From the NCBI GenBank assembly GCA_002307095.1, contig DBTO01000074.1, positions 19,402 through 40,118 on the forward strand: DNA of 20,717 bases. Reading direction: 5' to 3'. Below are positions 5,703 to 12,626 of the stretch, piece by piece (within the stretch, counting starts at the first letter, position 1; each line of letters starts with the position of its first letter). The position numbers were made by a program, and so were the translations under genes. The stretch is from Sulfurospirillum sp. UBA1314 (GTDB lineage Bacteria; Campylobacterota; Campylobacteria; Campylobacterales; Sulfurospirillaceae). The notes under the pieces were generated by a model. The model saw nothing but the letters and a program-made list of their open reading frames with translations. It did no database searches and was not told where the DNA came from.

Positions 5703-7127
5703 TTAGGCGATGAGTAGAATAAAACCAAGACTGAGCATAATCAAAAGGCTGATAGGCTCGCTGTAGGTAAGAATCTTAGGGCTTTTGGTTTGAAAACGGT
5801 TTTTGGTAAAGACCGAAGCGATGGCAGTCAGGGCGATGACACTGCTCATGCCAAAACTCATGCTGAGAGCTGCTAAAAACCCTAAAAAATAAGCACCTGT
5901 GTTGAGTGCAAAAATAAAGATCGTAATGGTGCCTGGGCACGGAATGATCCCAGCACTCAAAACCACGCCCCAGTCGGTACTTTGCGACTTTGGCGAACAT
6001 GCAGAACAGTTACATGTAAAGGGGTGCGCCGAAAAAGCGACGATTTTGGGTGTGCGTTGTAACGCCCTGATTTTCTGCCAACTCAAATAGCCTGCAATGC
6101 CAATGATCATCAGCGCTGAAAGCTTGGTCGCATAGTAGGTAACGTCGGTAAAAAAGGCATTGAAAAAGAGATCAAAGAGGGCGTAGATGACCAGCGTGAG
6201 TATAAATGCCGCAAAGGTATGCACGATGCCAATCAGCGCTGCCATGCTGATCGCTTTGGTGTAGCGGTGTTTGGAGGCAAAGAGGTATGAGCTTACCAAT
6301 GCTTTTCCATGTCCAGGTCCTGCTGCATGAAGCAGACCGTATAAAAAGGAGGTGCCTAAAAATAGCGCGTAGGCGAGGAATGTGCCTTTTTCTCTGAGGC
6401 TATTCATCGTTTCTTGGATATTCTGTTGCAGATGTGCTAAACGCGATTGAAGCCATGAGAGCGAGACTGGAAGTGCTTTGGGTTGTTCTTCTACGATGGG
6501 CGGTGCGACCTCTTTTTGGGGTGGGGCTACTGGCGCGGCATTGGTTTGTCCATGCACACCATCGGTGATTTTGGTAAAGGCGATGTGGTTAAAAAGGTTG
6601 AATTCCATCGCAAACGGTTTTGCAATCGTATGGTCAACGCGGTGGATCAAAAATCTAAAATACTCCTCTTTATCTTCAATCGTAAAAGAGATTTCATCTC
6701 CAACGGCGACCTCTTGGTTCACAAGAGTAGTGAAGCGAAAAGTAAGGGTGTTGTTCTCTTGCCAAAAAGCTCTTTTTTGGATGTGGATAGGAATCTTCTT
6801 AACGTCAGCTTGCGCCTCTTTGCCACTCACATACTCTATGGTCGTGAGGTAATTTTTTTTGGAAATGTAGTTCTCTAGGATGATGCGAATGCGCTCTAAC
6901 TCATTGGGATCGAGTTTATTATTGTGGTTTTCATCGTAACGCTCTAACAGTGAGTTAATGAAATCTTGACTAAATGTCCACTCAAACGTAATGGTCTCGA
7001 TTTTGGATGGCATGCCTTCCATGGTGATCGCCACGGTAGCAGAGGGTGTATACAGCGCACACAAGGCACAGGCACAGAGTTGAAACGGAAGGAAGAGAAA
7101 AAGTGTTACAATGAATTGTTTGACCAT
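5703..7127 (-). CDS. DUF1007-NicO fusion, putative nickel/cobalt-type metal transporter
   Basis: This 474-residue fusion has a signal-like N-terminus with a Cys cluster, CACALC (18-23). A periplasmic DUF1007-like domain (about 35-185) carries an EF-hand-like loop at Asp65-Glu76. A Pro/Ala/Glu-rich linker follows (198-222), then a NicO/RcnA-like membrane domain (about 250-474) with six hydrophobic segments. The domain's metal motifs are HAAGPGHGKA (267-276) and GIIPCPGTIT (393-402). A cytosolic-type loop contains FTCNCSAC (370-377). RcnA/NicO proteins move Ni/Co across the inner membrane; direction and metal are not determinable here. I chose the ATG at 7127, 2 bases after the stop of the preceding gene; earlier starts would overlap it by up to 90 bases. 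Confidence 0.88.
   Translation of the reverse strand: MVKQFIVTLFLFLPFQLCACALCALYTPSATVAITMEGMPSKIETITFEWTFSQDFINSLLERYDENHNNKLDPNELERIRIILENYISKKNYLTTIEYVSGKEAQADVKKIPIHIQKRAFWQENNTLTFRFTTLVNQEVAVGDEISFTIEDKEEYFRFLIHRVDHTIAKPFAMEFNLFNHIAFTKITDGVHGQTNAAPVAPPQKEVAPPIVEEQPKALPVSLSWLQSRLAHLQQNIQETMNSLREKGTFLAYALFLGTSFLYGLLHAAGPGHGKALVSSYLFASKHRYTKAISMAALIGIVHTFAAFILTLVIYALFDLFFNAFFTDVTYYATKLSALMIIGIAGYLSWQKIRALQRTPKIVAFSAHPFTCNCSACSPKSQSTDWGVVLSAGIIPCPGTITIFIFALNTGAYFLGFLAALSMSFGMSSVIALTAIASVFTKNRFQTKSPKILTYSEPISLLIMLSLGFILLIA
6010..6019. repeat. iterated palindrome, copy 4
   Basis: Exact copy in the DUF1007-NicO fusion (minus strand); read as Thr-Cys-Asn, forming part of the Cys cluster. Confidence 0.9.
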
Positions 7128-7129
7128 GA

Positions 7130-7876
7130 TTAAAAAGCCCTTGTTGACATAGGATTGAGTAAAAACCAAATTCCCAGTGCGATGATGCACAAAACACCCA
7201 TAAGGCGCAGAGCCCAAAACCAGCGTGGATGCGCTACTATAGGGCGTACTTTTTGAATACTGTTGACCGCTAGACCTGCGAATGAGATGGTAAGTCCCAT
7301 ACCCAAACTCATAAAAACAGCGGCGATGATGCCGATGCCGATGTGCCCTAAAGTGATGGCAAAAAAACAGAGCGTAATGACGCCCGGACAGGGTACGATG
7401 CCTGCTAAAACCACCACGCCAAAACGGCTATTGTGCGGCTGAACTTGCTCCTTTTTGATGTGACGTGAGCGCCATACATCGTAAAGAAGCCAACAGCCCA
7501 TCAGCACGATGATTCCGCCTGAAATTTGAAACAGAGGAGGATTGACTTGGCGAAAAAGTTTCATGGCACTGATCTGAATAAGATAGGTCGCGACCAATGT
7601 GACCACAAGGGCGGAGAGGGCATGCACAATGGCGATAAAAAAGCCTATTTGAAAGACATGGGAACGCTTGGTGGGATTGGCTAAAAGATAGCCTGCCACA
7701 AGCGCTTTTCCATGCCCTGGTCCTATGGCATGCACGACACCATAGCCAAATGAAAGGGCAAAAATAAGCAGCATCGGCATCAGGTTCCCCTCATCGATCG
7801 CTCTAAAATGAGCAGAGAGTTCGGTGTTAAAATAACGATTGGCTTCGGCAAATGCCATGGCGATAGATGAAAGCAT
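7130..7876 (-). CDS. NicO/RcnA-family metal transporter
   Basis: This 248-residue membrane protein has the NicO core in full: HAIGPGHGKALVAGYLL (49-65), a His/Lys-containing middle loop (about 138-150), and GIVPCPGVIT (159-168). About six hydrophobic segments are visible. It lacks the long His-rich loop of Escherichia RcnA. The ATG at 7876 is preferred to the TTG at 7888 because GGAG lies 6 bases before it. It is first in an operon with the DUF1007-NicO fusion (2-base gap) and the DUF1007 protein. Together these look like one metal transport system: two membrane subunits or paralogues plus periplasmic binding parts. No Fur-like box is seen in front of it. Confidence 0.88.
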   Translation of the reverse strand: MLSSIAMAFAEANRYFNTELSAHFRAIDEGNLMPMLLIFALSFGYGVVHAIGPGHGKALVAGYLLANPTKRSHVFQIGFFIAIVHALSALVVTLVATYLIQISAMKLFRQVNPPLFQISGGIIVLMGCWLLYDVWRSRHIKKEQVQPHNSRFGVVVLAGIVPCPGVITLCFFAITLGHIGIGIIAAVFMSLGMGLTISFAGLAVNSIQKVRPIVAHPRWFWALRLMGVLCIIALGIWFLLNPMSTRAF

Positions 7877-7952
7877 GATAGGCTCCAATAAAATACATGC
7901 GAAATTGTATCGAAGCCTTTGTATAAAGAAGATAAATACAACTTAGTTGCAA

Positions 7953-8279
7953 TTACCGTGGAGCATACATAATAATGCCAACCCCAACAAGTGCAATCGC
8001 TCCGCCGATGAGGTCATAGGTATCGGGTACAATGCCGTCGATCTTCCAGCCCCAGAGTAACGAAAGGGCGATAAACACACCGCCATAAGCGGCATAAACA
8101 CGTCCAAAGTTGGCAGGCTGCAGCGTTGGAATGACACCATAAAGCACCAAAATAACAGCACCCATCAGCGCATAAGAGAGCCCTTTTCCCTCTCTGAGCC
8201 AAAGCCAGATGAGATACCCGCCACCAATTTCAAAAAGTCCTGCGAGAAGAAAATAGCCCAGCGATTTTACGTATTCCAT
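7953..8279 (-). CDS. ynfA: YnfA-family (UPF0060) small membrane protein
   Basis: This 108-residue protein has four transmembrane segments (about 5-27, 33-53, 60-80, 87-106). The UPF0060 signature blocks are present: FEIGGGYLIWLWLREG (16-31), RVYAAYGGVFIALSLLWGW (60-78), and the D-x-x-D-x-x-G-x-x-I-x-x-x-G end region. The fold resembles small multidrug resistance exporters and some members affect efflux, but a physiological substrate is not settled. It stands alone between the NicO operon (76-base gap) and a divergently transcribed Fur-type gene. Confidence 0.93.
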   Translation of the reverse strand: MEYVKSLGYFLLAGLFEIGGGYLIWLWLREGKGLSYALMGAVILVLYGVIPTLQPANFGRVYAAYGGVFIALSLLWGWKIDGIVPDTYDLIGGAIALVGVGIIMYAPR

Positions 8280-8348
8280 ATCTTATGCCTTTTGTTTTAG
8301 GTGTCATTATAGCGCGTCTCTTTTTCTAAGCGTCCCAATGCAATAAAA

Positions 8349-8363
8349 TGATAACAAATATCA
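8349..8363. promoter_or_regulatory. Fur-box-like operator (7-1-7), distal
   Basis: TGATAAC-A-AATATCA matches the 7-1-7 Fur core with one mismatch in each half. It lies in the ynfA/DUF2325 divergent region, so it could act on either gene. Confidence 0.65.
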
Positions 8364-8400
8364 AGTTTAAAAGAAATTAAGCTAACTTACTCTATTATTT

Positions 8401-8415
8401 CAATAACAATTATCA
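8401..8415. promoter_or_regulatory. Fur-box-like operator, proximal to the DUF2325 gene
   Basis: The right half ATTATCA (8409-8415) is perfect; the left half CAATAAC is weaker. It lies directly upstream of an AAGGAG ribosome site and the ATG at 8429, making two Fur-like sites in this region. Confidence 0.55.
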
Positions 8416-8428
8416 AAAAGGAGAAGTT

Positions 8429-8740
8429 ATGTCAGCAGTTCTTGTCATAGGTGGAGATAAAATCGATTCAATAACGTCTGTTTTGCAAGATTTCTCTTTT
8501 GAGAAAGTCACGCATTGGGATGCAAGGAACCCTTCAGTGGTTAAAAAAGAGATTCCTCAGGATGTCACATTGGTGATCATGCTCACCAACTTTTTAAACC
8601 ACAACGCGATGAATAAGTTCAAAAATGAAGCCAAACGCAAAGCGATAGAGTTTATCTGCGCGAAGCGAAGTGAGAGCTCCGTTTTTTGTGAACTCTGTAA
8701 AAAATACAATCCAAACGGCGGTTGTATGTTAGAAAAATAA
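8429..8740 (+). CDS. DUF2325 protein with C-terminal cysteine cluster
   Basis: This 103-residue soluble protein begins with a nucleotide-binding-like strand-loop, VLVIGGDKI (4-12). It then has HWD (29-31), IPQDVTLVIMLTNFLNH (42-58) and a following helix, the pattern of DUF2325. Family function is not established. The C-terminal 27 residues hold Cys77, Cys87, Cys90 and Cys99 (FCELC plus GGCM), enough for an iron-sulphur or zinc site; this is inference. Two Fur-like boxes in the promoter region suggest expression in iron starvation. The gene is followed by the palindrome TTACATGTAA and a 9-bp hairpin. Confidence 0.85.
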   Translation: MSAVLVIGGDKIDSITSVLQDFSFEKVTHWDARNPSVVKKEIPQDVTLVIMLTNFLNHNAMNKFKNEAKRKAIEFICAKRSESSVFCELCKKYNPNGGCMLEK

Positions 8741-8744
8741 GCGT

Positions 8745-8754
8745 TTACATGTAA
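8745..8754. repeat. iterated palindrome, copy 5
   Basis: Exact copy 4 bases after the DUF2325 stop; its last base is the first base of the 8754-8777 hairpin. Confidence 0.9.
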
Positions 8755-8777
8755 GGTCATAACGTGCATTATGACCT
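8754..8777. terminator. 9-bp perfect hairpin between DUF2325 and EAL genes
   Basis: AGGTCATAA and TTATGACCT form a perfect stem with a 6-base loop (8763-8768). Its left edge overlaps the end of the palindrome copy at 8745-8754. There is no clear T-tract, so it may be a weak terminator, an mRNA processing site or an operator. It sits 25 bases before the EAL start. Confidence 0.45.
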
Positions 8778-8802
8778 CACGTTTCGCTACAAAGGTTTTG
8801 AT

Positions 8803-9549
8803 ATGTCTCTTCCACCCCTTTCGCATGAGCATCTTCTTAATTACGATGACATTTGCAAGATCATTGAAAAACAGAATTTTTGGGTCGAATATGAGCCCAT
8901 CATCGATATGAACAGTGGCGATATTTTTGGCTATGAAGCGTTGGCTCGTTTTGTCATCAATGGCAAGCAGATTCCCCCAACGCCCGTTTTACATGTAGCG
9001 CATCAAGTCAAAGAGCTCTTTTTTCGTCTGGAAAGTGCTTTAAAAATCATGCAACTCGCCCATCGACCAAAAGATGCTAGGATGCTTTTTGTCAACATCG
9101 ATCCGCACAATTTTAGTGATAGCGATAAGATTTTGTATTGGCGTGATCTGTTTGAAGAGGAGCGCGATATTTGCATTGAAGTGACTGAAAACACCGATGA
9201 TATGCAAACCTCGCTACTCTCACACTGCTTGGATGAGATTCAAAAAAGTGGGATTCCCATCGCGCAAGATGACATCGGCAATGATCAAAAACCATTTTGT
9301 TTTGATTTGACGAAGCGCGCGCAGTTTTTAAAATTTGATCGGACATGGTTGTTAAAAATCAGAGCGTGTGCCGATTATCAAGAGATCCTCAAAGGGTTTT
9401 TGAGCTTTGCGAAAGCGCAGGGTAAAAAAAGCATCCTTGAGGGCGTTGAGAGCGAAGAGGATTTTGCGGTAGCAAAGGCATTGGGCGTTGATTTTGTGCA
9501 AGGATATATCTTTAAACACTTAAACATCAGCAGTCAAAAACTCTCCTAA
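8803..9549 (+). CDS. EAL-domain cyclic-di-GMP phosphodiesterase
   Basis: This 248-residue single-domain EAL protein would hydrolyse cyclic-di-GMP to linear pGpG in the cytosol. The metal and catalytic residues I can place are all present: Glu45 in YEALAR, Asn98 in VNIDP, Glu126 in IEVTE, Asp156-Asp157 in QDDIG, Lys177 in LKFDR, Glu213 in EGVE and Gln233 in QGYIF. The usual DDFG is DDIG, a mild change. The ATG at 8803 was chosen over the GTG at 8764 because AAAGG lies 7 bases before it. Immediately downstream is a broken PAS-GGDEF gene; EAL-first proteins with a C-terminal GGDEF exist, so this may be the surviving half of a former bifunctional enzyme. Confidence 0.88.
   Translation: MSLPPLSHEHLLNYDDICKIIEKQNFWVEYEPIIDMNSGDIFGYEALARFVINGKQIPPTPVLHVAHQVKELFFRLESALKIMQLAHRPKDARMLFVNIDPHNFSDSDKILYWRDLFEEERDICIEVTENTDDMQTSLLSHCLDEIQKSGIPIAQDDIGNDQKPFCFDLTKRAQFLKFDRTWLLKIRACADYQEILKGFLSFAKAQGKKSILEGVESEEDFAVAKALGVDFVQGYIFKHLNISSQKLS
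8989..8998. repeat. iterated palindrome, variant copy 6 (9/10)
   Basis: TTACATGTAG in the EAL gene, last base changed; still read as LHV. Confidence 0.65.
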
Positions 9550-9558
9550 AAAGATTAA

Positions 9559-10256
9559 ACGATTATTGACTCATGGCAGTACGCGCTTTTGGTCATTGAG
9601 CATGAAAAAATTTTCAAAGTCAATGACGCGTTTAAAAAAATATTTGGAAGCTCATTAGAGCGACTTAGCACGCAGCAAGAAACACTGTTTTCCCCATTGC
9701 TCCATGCTCAAAATCATGAAACGATTAAGATTAGCCTCTTAGAGCGCTCTTTTTTCTTCATCATCAACACCAAACCGCTCTCTCAAAATAAATGCCTCAT
9801 CACCTGACCGACATTTCAAGTTTCAATGAAGAGCTCCAAATGCTTCAAAAAAAGGCGATGCTTGATCCTTTGACCTCACTTCTCAATCGTAGTGGCATCT
9901 TAACGCTGTTGGAAGAGAAGTTGCACTCTCCTGTGCAGTGACTTTTGCTGTTTGATCTGGACCATTTTACTACGGGCATCCCATTGCGATGAAGTTTTAA
10001 AGGCGTTTTCAAAGGTCTTAACCACAATGCGTGAGGAACGGATTTGATCGGACGAATCTGGGGTGAAGAGTTTGTGATGATTCTTTTATGTGAAACGTTT
10101 GAACTGCTCCAATACAGTGTGGAAAAATTTCGCATCAAAGTGGAAGCCTTGCCATTGCAAGAGGCGCATAGTGAGTACTTTTTGCCCACCGTCAGCTTCA
10201 ATAAAACAGGTGCCACCTTTGAGTGTCTCTATGAAAAAGCAGCCCAAAATCTTTAG
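9559..10256 (+). pseudogene. decayed PAS-GGDEF diguanylate cyclase
   Basis: Conceptual translation jumps between frames. A PAS-like piece (IIDSWQYALLVIEHEKIFKV, then NDAFKKIFGSS) runs to a TGA at 9805-9807. One missing base there restores TDISSFNEELQMLQKKAMLD and PLTSLLNRSG, the start of a GGDEF domain. A nonsense TGA follows at 9939-9941, just before LLLFDLDHF. The next stretch is frame-shifted and shortened around the expected YGHxxGDE block (remnant DEVLKAFSKVLTTM). A further shift leads to LIGRIWGEEF, the active-site loop (WGEEF for GGEEF), and an intact tail that ends at 10256. At least one nonsense and three frame breaks mean no working cyclase. Regular spacing of domain blocks argues for recent decay. 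Confidence 0.85.
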
Positions 10257-10310
10257 AAAGTCAAACGAAAAAGAAGAAATCAGAGTGTCATCTCGTAGTT
10301 TTTTATGATT

Positions 10311-10320
10311 TTACATGTAA
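10311..10320. repeat. iterated palindrome, copy 7
   Basis: Exact intergenic copy between the cyclase pseudogene and exbB, extended to TTTTACATGTAAAA. Confidence 0.9.
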
Positions 10321-10466
10321 AACTATTTGAAGTTCAACTACTATTTGAATAGGAAAAAACATCATCTAAAAGACGTTTAAGCACGAGAGTGGCGAAAAAT
10401 TAAGCAATTTTATTTGATAAAAGTTATTGATTTCATAGAAAATTAAGCTCAAAGAGTCTAACATTC

Positions 10467-10481
10467 TGATAATGGTTATTA
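10467..10481. promoter_or_regulatory. Fur-box-like operator of exbB
   Basis: TGATAAT-G-GTTATTA has a perfect left half and five of seven right-half matches. It ends 16 bases before the exbB ATG, so Fur bound here would block transcription start or early elongation. Confidence 0.7.
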
Positions 10482-10497
10482 CATAAATAGAGGTCGA

Positions 10498-10932
10498 ATG
10501 GAAAATATTAAACTTGCCGTGGATTACGGTGCACTTGGGATTTTGCTCTTTATGAGCATTTTGGTTTTAGGGTATGCGATCGAACGCCTTCTCTTTTTTA
10601 GAGCGTTACATGTAAAGAATTATGAGAGTAAAAACAGGCTTGAACGCGATGTTTCAAAGAACTTAACGATCATCTCTTTGATCGGCTCCAATGCGCCTTA
10701 TGTCGGGCTTTTAGGAACGGTTGGTGGCATTATGGTGGTCTTTTACGAGATCGGTATCAGCGGTGGGGCTCTTGATACGTCTAAAGTCATCGTGGGGCTT
10801 GCCTTGGCATTGAAAGTAACGGCGGCAGGACTCATCGTAGCGATTCCTTCGACAATGATTTACGGTGGTTTTTTGCGCAAAGTGGATTTGGCAGTGAGTG
10901 AGTGGGAAGATGAGAGCATTAAAAAAAGTTGA
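10498..10932 (+). CDS. exbB: ExbB, TonB-system proton channel subunit
   Basis: This 144-residue inner-membrane protein has three hydrophobic segments (about 11-33, 66-85, 97-125). The core motif is APYVGLLGTVGGIMVVF (66-82) and the last helix is GLALALKVTAAGLIVAIPS. It is the short Campylobacterota-type ExbB, lacking the long N-terminal extension of enterobacterial ExbB. With ExbD it forms the proton-driven motor that energises TonB. An AGAGG ribosome site precedes the ATG, and a Fur-like box lies just upstream. The end overlaps exbD by 23 bases. His38 falls in the repeat-encoded LHV. Confidence 0.93.
   Translation: MENIKLAVDYGALGILLFMSILVLGYAIERLLFFRALHVKNYESKNRLERDVSKNLTIISLIGSNAPYVGLLGTVGGIMVVFYEIGISGGALDTSKVIVGLALALKVTAAGLIVAIPSTMIYGGFLRKVDLAVSEWEDESIKKS
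10606..10615. repeat. iterated palindrome, copy 8
   Basis: Exact copy in exbB, only 295 bases from copy 7; read as LHV. Confidence 0.9.
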
Positions 10933-11293
10933 GGGGATCAATGTCGTCCCACTCATCGACATTATGCTGGTACTTCTGACCATTGTTATGACGGTTTCGT
11001 CGTTCATTGCCCTTGGCAAGATCGAGATAACCCTTCCGCAAGCGACCAACTTTAGCAAAGTTGAGCCTAAATTTTTTGAGATTGGCATCACGGCGGATCA
11101 TCAATTTTTTATCAACAGCGAATTTACTCCTAGAGACGAGCTCTCTTTAAAATTTGATACGCTAACAAAAGAGGACTCTGTCGCCATTAGTGCCGATAAA
11201 ATGGCTTCTTATGAAGATTTTATCTATGTGATTGATCTTTTAAAATCCAAAGATATTGAGAAAATTGGCATGGTTGTCAATAAAGATGAATAG
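10910..11293 (+). CDS. exbD: ExbD, TonB-system motor subunit
   Basis: This 127-residue protein has a short cytosolic N-terminus (MRALKKVEGINVV), one transmembrane helix (about 12-34) and a periplasmic domain. Asp17 in PLIDIMLVLL is the conserved proton-carrying aspartate of ExbD/TolR. The ATG at 10910 is preferred over the GTG at 10898 because the GGGAAG sequence lies in front and the protein then has a normal ExbD length. The gene overlaps exbB by 23 bases and hemP by 8 bases, giving tight coupling of the motor subunits. Confidence 0.93.
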   Translation: MRALKKVEGINVVPLIDIMLVLLTIVMTVSSFIALGKIEITLPQATNFSKVEPKFFEIGITADHQFFINSEFTPRDELSLKFDTLTKEDSVAISADKMASYEDFIYVIDLLKSKDIEKIGMVVNKDE

Positions 11294-11417
11294 TGATACG
11301 AAAAAAGTAGACTCAAAAGAGCTCTTTAAAGAGGGCAATACCGTGCATATTGTCCACAATGGAGCCGTCTACACCCTTCGTATCACGAAAGAGAACAAAT
11401 TAATTTTGACGAAATAA
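11286..11417 (+). CDS. hemP: HemP/HmuP-family small haem-uptake protein
   Basis: This 43-residue ORF starts 8 bases inside the end of exbD. Its C-terminal two thirds matches HemP: KELFKEGNTVHIVHNGAVY (11-29) then TLRITKENKLILTK (30-43), with the family's H-x-G-x-x-Y-x-L-R-x-T-x-x-x-K-L-I-L-T-K pattern complete. HemP/HmuP proteins occur in haem-utilisation operons and in some bacteria activate the haem receptor gene. Here it lies between exbD and tonB, 18 bases before tonB, although no haem receptor is visible. The family match is strong for so short a protein; its job here is unknown. Confidence 0.88.
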   Translation: MNSDTKKVDSKELFKEGNTVHIVHNGAVYTLRITKENKLILTK

Positions 11418-11435
11418 AGCGTTAGAGGAGAAGCA

Positions 11436-12125
11436 ATGAGATACCAAACATACACGGTAGCAAAAACCTATGAAGGAAGAGCGCTTAGCCTTTCGATCTT
11501 TTTACATGTAAGCGTGATTGGCTTTTATCTTCTCTTTTTGCATCAAAAACCTTTGGATATTATCCCTTCTAAAATGGTGGTTATGGAGATCTCTAACATC
11601 GAACGTGTTGCGCCAAAACCTGTGCTGCCGCCTCCCCCTGAGCCTGTGGAAGAGGTGAAAAAAGTCGAGCCGATTAAGCCGATTGAAAAAATCAAGCCAC
11701 TGCCTAAACCGATTGTTAAAAAAGAGGTGCTCAACCCTGAACCGATTCGTGAAGAAGTTGTACAGCCTCCCGTTGAAGCGGTCAAACCCGTTGTTGCTCC
11801 TCAAGAAGTCGCTCCCATTACGCCCACATCCACCAGTGCCGAGCCGTATGAGCGTACCGATTTTGAGATCATCCGTGACAGAGTTTTAGCGCGTCTCGTG
11901 TATCCAAGCGTTGCGCGTCGTATGGGGTGGAACGGTGTGGTGCAAGTCGCGTTGGTGATCAGTCCTGAGGGAAGACTTGTCAGTGCGACGGTTCATCAAA
12001 GTTCTGGTAGAGCCATACTGGATGATGCAGCACTCGACGCGGCTTTAAAACTAAAAGGCGACCAACTTCCCAAACCCAAAAGCTTAAGTACGGTCATCTT
12101 GCCGATTGCCTTTAAACTCAAATAG
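11436..12125 (+). CDS. tonB: TonB energy transducer
   Basis: This 229-residue protein has a cytosolic start, a membrane anchor at about 18-36 and a long Pro/Lys/Glu/Val-rich spacer (59-140; PPPPEP, then KP and EP repeats). The C-terminal TonB domain (about 146-229) carries the YPSVARRMGWNG and SSGRAILDDAALDAAL blocks. The anchor keeps the S-x-x-x-H pattern (Ser20, His24) that couples TonB to ExbB/ExbD; His24 lies in a repeat-encoded LHV. A GAGGAG ribosome site precedes the ATG. It transmits the proton-motive force to the outer-membrane receptors, probably both in this window. Confidence 0.95.
   Translation: MRYQTYTVAKTYEGRALSLSIFLHVSVIGFYLLFLHQKPLDIIPSKMVVMEISNIERVAPKPVLPPPPEPVEEVKKVEPIKPIEKIKPLPKPIVKKEVLNPEPIREEVVQPPVEAVKPVVAPQEVAPITPTSTSAEPYERTDFEIIRDRVLARLVYPSVARRMGWNGVVQVALVISPEGRLVSATVHQSSGRAILDDAALDAALKLKGDQLPKPKSLSTVILPIAFKLK
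11502..11511. repeat. iterated palindrome, copy 9
   Basis: Exact copy in the tonB membrane anchor; encodes LHV with the functional His24. Confidence 0.9.
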
Positions 12126-12137
12126 TTTTTAACAGGC

Positions 12138-12626
12138 ATGTTTGAGCGTTATTACAAAGAGCTTGTAGGCTACTTTACGCGATCACTCAACGATGCCGAA
12201 CAAGCCAAAGATGTGGTGCAAGAGACTTACCTTCGTATCAGTGCGATGGGGGAGCGCGCCGACGCTGTTTTAGAGCCGCGCGCTTTTTTGTACCAAACGG
12301 CGAAACGCATCATCATTGACGAGTGGCGCAAAAACAGGCATTTTGACGCGGTGGAACTTCGTGAAGCGGAGCAGATCAGTGCGGATCATGAAGAACCACT
12401 GGAACATCTGCTCTCTTCAAATCGCATGAAAACCTTACACCATACCATCAACTCTTTGCCTCCACGCTGTCAAGAGGCGTTTAAACTCCACAAATTTGAA
12501 GGGCTTTCGCATAAAGAGATCGCTCTACAAATGGGCATTAGTAAAAATGCCGTTGAAAAGCTCATCATGCGTGCCCTCATCGCGTGTAAAAACTCGGTGG
12601 ATGCGATGCACAAGGAGGACGCATGA
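12138..12626 (+). CDS. fecI: FecI-type ECF sigma factor
   Basis: This 162-residue protein has a sigma region 2 (about 6-60: LVGYFTRSLNDAEQAKDVVQ, then ETYLRIS) and a region 4 helix-turn-helix (about 100-155: LPPRCQEAFKLHKFEGLSHK, EIALQMGISKNAVEKLI). The pattern matches the iron-starvation FecI group. It starts 12 bases after tonB with only a weak AGG ribosome site, so translation may depend on tonB. It overlaps fecR by ATGA (12623-12626). It presumably directs RNA polymerase to the receptor gene at 13656 when FecR signals an occupied receptor. Confidence 0.92.
   Translation: MFERYYKELVGYFTRSLNDAEQAKDVVQETYLRISAMGERADAVLEPRAFLYQTAKRIIIDEWRKNRHFDAVELREAEQISADHEEPLEHLLSSNRMKTLHHTINSLPPRCQEAFKLHKFEGLSHKEIALQMGISKNAVEKLIMRALIACKNSVDAMHKEDA

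Larger units (their letters stand above)
10257..10497. promoter_or_regulatory. promoter region of the exbB operon
   Basis: This 241-base AT-rich region has no supported gene. It holds a copy of TTACATGTAA (10311-10320), a 10-bp direct repeat ACTATTTGAA (10322-10331 and 10340-10349, 18-base period), a weak Fur-like half-site pair near 10415-10429, and a better Fur-like box at 10467-10481. No confident -35/-10 pair could be fixed. Confidence 0.6.

Noticed and set aside
8764..8802. Upstream GTG start for the EAL gene
   Set aside because: It lies within the loop of the 8754-8777 hairpin and lacks a ribosome site, while the ATG at 8803 has one.
3215..11325. Frequent AGAGCTC words
   Set aside because: Most fall in Glu-Leu or Ser-Ser codons, or next to GAG CTC, in frame, so codon usage explains them better than a DNA signal.
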